NCBI GenBank assembly: GCA_002772605.1
Contig: PFDS01000051.1
Location: 1 to 8,068, forward strand
DNA: 8,068 nucleotides
DNA from: Candidatus Peregrinibacteria bacterium CG10_big_fil_rev_8_21_14_0_10_49_16
GTDB lineage: Bacteria > Patescibacteriota > Gracilibacteria > Peribacterales > Peribacteraceae
Direction of reading: 5' to 3'
Part shown: positions 4,868 through 8,068 of the stretch, one piece after another
Position numbering within the stretch: the first letter of the stretch is position 1
Layout of the letters: the number at the start of each line of letters is the position of its first letter
The notes under the pieces: model-generated
Told to the model about the DNA's origin: nothing
Seen by the model: the letters and a program-made list of their open reading frames with translations, nothing else
Databases searched by the model: none
Program-made: the position numbers and the translations under genes

Positions 4868-6068
4868 AGAGTCTCCTCACCCATTGGATCTCCCAGTACC
4901 AGGTTGTCACCGTATTGAGCCATCTCCCACACACACGAATGACTATGTGACCAATTCTGGATTCCGGCCGAGGATGTGCGAGAGGTGGAGCAGTAAACGA
5001 GTGGATGTGTGGCAGAGAAAACTTTGTCGGATCGAGATTGTGCCATATGCCACCTGTGACATACTCCGTTCCTTTCACACATGGATAGTATCCACACTCC
5101 ATGGCTTCAGAGTACAGCGCATCAAGATCCTGTTGATCAAACTCCGCGTCGAACCCGATTCCCCTTTTATAACTCAACGCAAACATGGGCTTATAGAGGT
5201 TATGCTGACAACGAAGGAGTTGAAGGTGAGCGTTTCCTCTCGACCCTGTTCTGCAAGGAAGTGTCAGACTCTCAAAGAGCAAGTAATCCTGACATGTATG
5301 AAGGTAGCCCAAGTCTGTTCCATAGACATGGTGCATATTCACGCGTGGATCGAGTGAGTTCGTGCCAAACTCCTTGCCATACACATGTGCAGTAGCAGCA
5401 AGACGCTCAATAAACTGTCGAAGAGACTCTGCACGAAATTCCATGTATTCTTTCGATCGGTTACACCACTTTCGCACACGACGAGGAATAGGTATACCAA
5501 ATGCATTCTGACAAGAATCGCAGGCACACCCAATGAATGATGACGATCGGTTCTTCATGCCGGGAATGCCCATCTGTCCCATGAAGACATTGTCAACATA
5601 CACGCCGTCTATACCCAATAGACATGCAAGACGAACACGTTCTTCCAGAAACTCCTGAAACTCAGGGTGATTCACACATACCAACTTGCGGCCACGATGA
5701 TAGGGAATGAACTGCCCATACTCGTCACGACAGAACCAGTCTCGATCTTTGAAGTCTTCAAACACAAGATTCGGCCCCTGAACATACGCGTGCACACGGA
5801 TACTCGCATCACGAAAATTCTGCAATCGATCTGCGAGAAAGGCATAATCCTCTTCTTCTCTTTCTTCAGAAAATCCCCAAGAGTACGTGACCCACATGTC
5901 GGTCACACCAAATACCTCTTTGATGCGCATGAGATTGTCTCTGTCGTACGCACGCAAAAAACTCGCAGTATCGACTGGAGGAGAAAAATACTTCAGATTG
6001 ATCATGCGAATCGTCCCCGGACCGCCCCACAGATAGTAGCCAACACGCGAAGGAAATATCACAGACAT
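4836..6068 (-). CDS. Putative TIM-barrel glycoside hydrolase with frameshifted 3' end
   Basis: As it stands the frame codes for 410 residues; I think the true product ended near 4864 with about 400. The body looks like the uncharacterised glycoside-hydrolase-like TIM barrels. RVHAYVQGPN (91-100) is a barrel strand, GIDGVYVDNVF (152-162) ends in a likely catalytic or binding D159, and C181-x-C183-x-x-C186 followed by F190 resembles the CxCxxC..F motif seen in several such families. LLFESL (263-268) gives E266 as a possible second catalytic acid, and EYVTGGIWHNL lies at 335-345. No signal peptide is visible. The last 31 residues in this frame (Trp/Arg-rich) do not look natural. Dropping one GT from the (GT)4 run at 4936-4929 joins VIRV to a sensible tail ending YGDNLVLGDPMGEETL, stop 4866-4864. 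The start ATG is 6 bases after the lipid kinase stop. Substrate unknown. Confidence 0.75.
   Translation of the reverse strand: MSVIFPSRVGYYLWGGPGTIRMINLKYFSPPVDTASFLRAYDRDNLMRIKEVFGVTDMWVTYSWGFSEEREEEDYAFLADRLQNFRDASIRVHAYVQGPNLVFEDFKDRDWFCRDEYGQFIPYHRGRKLVCVNHPEFQEFLEERVRLACLLGIDGVYVDNVFMGQMGIPGMKNRSSSFIGCACDSCQNAFGIPIPRRVRKWCNRSKEYMEFRAESLRQFIERLAATAHVYGKEFGTNSLDPRVNMHHVYGTDLGYLHTCQDYLLFESLTLPCRTGSRGNAHLQLLRCQHNLYKPMFALSYKRGIGFDAEFDQQDLDALYSEAMECGYYPCVKGTEYVTGGIWHNLDPTKFSLPHIHSFTAPPLAHPRPESRIGHIVIRVCGRWLNTVTTWYWEIQWVRRLFSWGERMFLG
4928..4937 (-). repeat. Short (GT)n tract at probable frameshift site
   Basis: Plus strand CACACACACG, minus strand CGTGTGTGTG. Removing one dinucleotide restores the better-looking C-terminus of the overlapping hydrolase gene. 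Four repeat units is short for phase variation, so a fixed mutation or a base-calling error are alternatives. Confidence 0.5.
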
Positions 6069-6074
6069 ACAATC

Positions 6075-6965
6075 TCAACAAAGAAACTGCAGAGCATTCT
6101 CCACCACCTTCATCCGAAATTCTTCCGTCTCTTCTTCAACAACGTCCCCATCCAAATGAATTTGTTTACGAAATGCACCCCGAATATTCATGACATTGGA
6201 TGAAAGATGCGTCGTGCGAGCAGAGCGCCGACGGAGAATGTAGAGTTCACAGAAAACGCGCAACAAACCGACAATAGTCACGTTATGAAATACATACGCC
6301 TGCATGCCCTTCGTAAACGGATCATGCTCCGGAATGAGTGTGCGTGACGCATCACTCAAAAATACCAGAACACTGTGTGTTTTAACCTCGCAACACTCTT
6401 TATCGTCGCAAATGTAGGTAATAGATTGGTGGGGAAACGAAAACGAGTAGCGCACTGCCGCAATCACGTATGCAAAAAACCCAATGTGTTTCTTACCGTG
6501 AATATCCGCCCGCAAGGCAATTTCCGCGAGCCGTCCGAAGCAGGCAGAAATGAGAAACACATGACGGTCATTGAGCAGCGCAATGGGAACGGACCTTGGA
6601 TCAGCGCGTACCATATGCTCCAATGCATTCGTGGTCATAAGAGGAATTCTGCGCACCAGTGCGTAGACATTTGCCGACCCGCCCGGAATAAACCCTACAG
6701 GGATAGAGATGTTCCGATGATAGAGTTCCTCCACGATCGCACGCAACGTGCCGTCGCCACCCACCACTACCAACCGGGTCGCTCCAGACTGGGAAATGCG
6801 TGACGCAATTTGGAGATCGGCAGGTGACTGTTCCCGGCGATTGAAATGGAGCCAAGTATAGGGAATGTTGTTCTTCTTGAAAAAGTCTCTCACCATCTGC
6901 TCCTGGTTGAGGAATTTTTTTCCGCCGGACGTGACGGAGTAGATGATGAGATAGTGATAAGACAT
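6075..6965 (-). CDS. Diacylglycerol/lipid kinase family protein (DgkB/YegS-like)
   Basis: A 296-residue ATP-dependent lipid kinase of the DAGK catalytic-domain superfamily, which phosphorylates diacylglycerol or related lipids at the inner membrane face. VVVGGDGTL with GGDGT at 69-73 is the nucleotide-binding signature. GFIPGGSANVYA (91-102) corresponds to the second conserved loop, usually PLGTxNDFA, here in the GGSAN variant common among related proteins. HLDGD (270-274) matches the C-terminal DGE/DGD motif. Length is the family norm. There are no membrane helices, as is usual for soluble members. The ATG at 6965 has only a weak AAGAG-like site; a TATAGAAT -10 region lies at 6989-6982 on this strand. 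It heads an operon with the TIM-barrel hydrolase and diverges from the membrane protein starting about 10 bases away. Lipid substrate (diacylglycerol, sphingoid or polyprenol) is not predictable. Confidence 0.88.
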   Translation of the reverse strand: MSYHYLIIYSVTSGGKKFLNQEQMVRDFFKKNNIPYTWLHFNRREQSPADLQIASRISQSGATRLVVVGGDGTLRAIVEELYHRNISIPVGFIPGGSANVYALVRRIPLMTTNALEHMVRADPRSVPIALLNDRHVFLISACFGRLAEIALRADIHGKKHIGFFAYVIAAVRYSFSFPHQSITYICDDKECCEVKTHSVLVFLSDASRTLIPEHDPFTKGMQAYVFHNVTIVGLLRVFCELYILRRRSARTTHLSSNVMNIRGAFRKQIHLDGDVVEEETEEFRMKVVENALQFLC

Positions 6966-6989
6966 ATGCTACTCTTTGTGTATTCTATA
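6964..6989. promoter_or_regulatory. Compact divergent promoter region
   Basis: Minus strand TATAGAAT (6989-6982) would start the lipid kinase mRNA around 6975, giving a leader of about 10 bases. Plus strand TATGCT (6965-6970) is a possible -10 for a transcript beginning at the TTG 6976. The two start codons are only 10 bases apart, so the promoters must overlap each other and the coding ends. No good -35 box is visible for either. Confidence 0.35.
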
Positions 6990-8068
6990 CCGTTTTCTCA
7001 CTATTGGCACCGGCATTGCAACAGCAACATTTCTTACCTGGATCAGTTTTTTCGGGATAACGGACTCCGACTTCTGGTGGCACATCAAAGCTGGCCAACT
7101 GATGTGGGAGACAGGACAACTGACCCAAACGGACCCTTTCGCCTACACACGCGAAGGACTCCCCTACATTGCACGACATGAGTGGCTATCACAACTTGTC
7201 CTGTTTGGAACGTACACGCTGGGAGGACCAACAGGAATTGTGCTTCTGCGCATTCTCTGCACATTTCTGATGTTCGGCACACTTCTTCTCATTGACCGCA
7301 AGCGCCTCTGGCCCAATGCCATTCTAGTCATGGCTGCCGCCATTGTGATCCGCCAGGGACTCATTGAGAGACCACAACTCTTTTCGAATGTGATGTTTGC
7401 TGCAATGGTGACATTGGGGTTTTGGATGTTGGACCAAGAGAATAATGGTGTCACCCTGAGGTGCAAATATTTCTGTGTATGGATTCGAGGCTTTTTTCGC
7501 TTTGCTTCAAAAGCACCTCACCATGACACAGAAATATTTGCCACGAAGGGTATACGATTACTCATTGCTATCACCCTCCTCCAACTCCTCTGGGTCAATC
7601 TCCACGGCGGAGCAGCAGTGATGTCACTTCTTGTTTTCGGAGCAATATGTGCACAAAAAACATACGATCATTGGCGAAACCCACTACCTACTCATTACTA
7701 CCTTCTCTTCTTCGTTCTCACCTTAGCCCTACTGCTCTCTCCAAACCATATCCACAACATCACGTACCTCTTCTCGCTCTTTACAGAGAACTCCTCTGCC
7801 ATTATCCGTGAGTGGAACCCCAGCCCGTGGCCAGAGTATCTCATGGAGACCGGGCCGTTCTGGATCATCGCACTCGTAAGCCTTCTACTCACGCGAAAAC
7901 ACTGGATCGCCACCGGTCTCATTCTCCTCGTGACAGGGTACCTTTCACGCACTGCGTCACGACACGAAGCGCTGTTTCTCATCGCCGCACTCGGCTGCAC
8001 GTTCTATCAGCTGAAGCACAGTGCAAAATGGACATCCTTCGTGGCTTCGCGTGTCATGGTAAGGTGTT
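6976..8068 (+). CDS. Polytopic membrane protein, GT-C glycosyltransferase-like, cut by right edge
   Basis: 364 codons are visible and still open at the edge. TTG at 6976 is the only standard start between the upstream in-frame stop (6958-6960) and the first conserved motif; no SD is present. A first helix (about 7-27) leads into ITDSDFWWHIKAG (28-40), then TDPFAYT (52-58) and HEWL (68-71). This pattern, an acidic DxD after the first helix followed by FWWH, DPF and HEWL, is typical of large multi-helix membrane proteins in many bacteria that resemble GT-C glycosyltransferases using lipid-linked sugars. That activity is inferred. Further helices follow at roughly 72-135 and from 193 on. Residues about 160-192 are hydrophilic and encoded by a large palindrome, an apparent in-frame insertion. 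An upstream ATG at 6966 is in another frame. Divergent from the lipid kinase. Confidence 0.8.
   Translation, partial: MCILYRFLTIGTGIATATFLTWISFFGITDSDFWWHIKAGQLMWETGQLTQTDPFAYTREGLPYIARHEWLSQLVLFGTYTLGGPTGIVLLRILCTFLMFGTLLLIDRKRLWPNAILVMAAAIVIRQGLIERPQLFSNVMFAAMVTLGFWMLDQENNGVTLRCKYFCVWIRGFFRFASKAPHHDTEIFATKGIRLLIAITLLQLLWVNLHGGAAVMSLLVFGAICAQKTYDHWRNPLPTHYYLLFFVLTLALLLSPNHIHNITYLFSLFTENSSAIIREWNPSPWPEYLMETGPFWIIALVSLLLTRKHWIATGLILLVTGYLSRTASRHEALFLIAALGCTFYQLKHSAKWTSFVASRVMVRC
7454..7550 (+). repeat. Long palindromic element inside a reading frame
   Basis: The arms GCAAATATTTCTGTGT (7463-7478) and ACACAGAAATATTTGC (7526-7541) are perfectly complementary. ATGG (7479-7482) and CCAT (7521-7524) continue the stem across a single bulged G7525, then GAGG-C-TTTT (7487-7495) pairs with AAAA-G-(CA)-CCTC (7509-7519). 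CCCT (7454-7457) and AGGG (7547-7550) pair at the outside. The loop is 7496-7508. The frame stays open through all of it. TGAGGTGC (7457-7464) can alternatively pair with GCACCTCA (7513-7520). Confidence 0.8.

Noticed and set aside
4797..5395. Plus-strand frames opposite the TIM-barrel hydrolase
   Set aside because: No start signals or recognisable motifs; the minus strand frame shows barrel strands and a Cys motif.
6846..7181. Plus-strand frame containing ATG 6966
   Set aside because: It reads a different frame from the membrane protein with its DSDFWWH and HEWL motifs and runs antisense to the lipid kinase start.
7454..7550. A complete insertion sequence or integron cassette
   Set aside because: No transposase or integrase is encoded, only a ~97-bp palindrome; no clear target duplication could be assigned.
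1..8068. CRISPR array, tRNA or rRNA
   Set aside because: No regularly spaced direct repeats, cloverleaf or rRNA core sequence was seen on either strand.
1..8068. UGA recoded as glycine, as in Gracilibacteria
   Set aside because: TGA ends the 2103, dehydrogenase and lipid kinase genes at sensible places, and no in-frame TGA interrupts a conserved motif.

Overview
The window looks like a piece of a bacterial chromosome of roughly 50% GC with short intergenic gaps. TGA is used as an ordinary stop (for example at 2466-2468 and 3474-3476). Weak or absent Shine-Dalgarno sites at most genes, one apparently leaderless gene, several small orphan proteins and short palindromic repeats between and inside genes would fit a Patescibacteria/CPR-type genome of the Peregrinibacteria/Peribacteria kind. 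That placement is an inference from style, not from a marker gene.

Left part (1-1079, minus strand): a type IV prepilin peptidase (PilD family) that runs off the left edge, preceded 3 bases upstream in the same frame by a small four-helix membrane protein. Middle-left (1180-2514, plus strand): two short monocistronic units, each encoding a protein I cannot identify. The first has a textbook sigma70 promoter, a heavily folded ~200-nt leader, a GC-rich ORF (1420-1914) with a basic tail, and a strong intrinsic terminator. The second has an extended -10 promoter abutting a nested palindromic repeat, a small set of mutually exclusive hairpins, a strong SD, a 121-aa acidic protein, and a perfect 14-bp terminator-like palindrome.

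Centre (2529-4867, plus strand): a two-gene operon with a 4-base ATGA overlap. It encodes a D-isomer-specific 2-hydroxyacid dehydrogenase, apparently translated from a leaderless mRNA, and a heparanase-like (GH79) glycoside hydrolase with both catalytic glutamates but no signal peptide. Converging on it from the minus strand (6965 to about 4864) is a second operon: a diacylglycerol/lipid kinase followed after 6 bases by a putative TIM-barrel glycoside hydrolase. The 3' end of that hydrolase appears shifted in frame by one extra dinucleotide in a short (GT)n tract. Repairing it gives a stop that overlaps the GH79 stop by a few bases.

Right part (about 6976-8068, plus strand): the start of a polytopic membrane protein resembling GT-C-like glycosyltransferases, divergent from the lipid kinase. 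A ~97-bp palindrome lies in its reading frame and adds about 33-36 hydrophilic residues, much as Rickettsia palindromic elements do. It shares a 13-base core with the repeat at 1975-2018.

Functionally, the centre and right suggest carbohydrate and envelope metabolism (two glycosidases, a lipid kinase, a GT-like membrane protein), with type IV pilus processing on the left. No tRNA, rRNA, CRISPR or complete insertion sequence was seen. The most unusual items are the in-frame palindromic element, the structured leader of the GC-rich orphan gene, the slippage-type frameshift, and an apparently cytoplasmic heparanase homologue.
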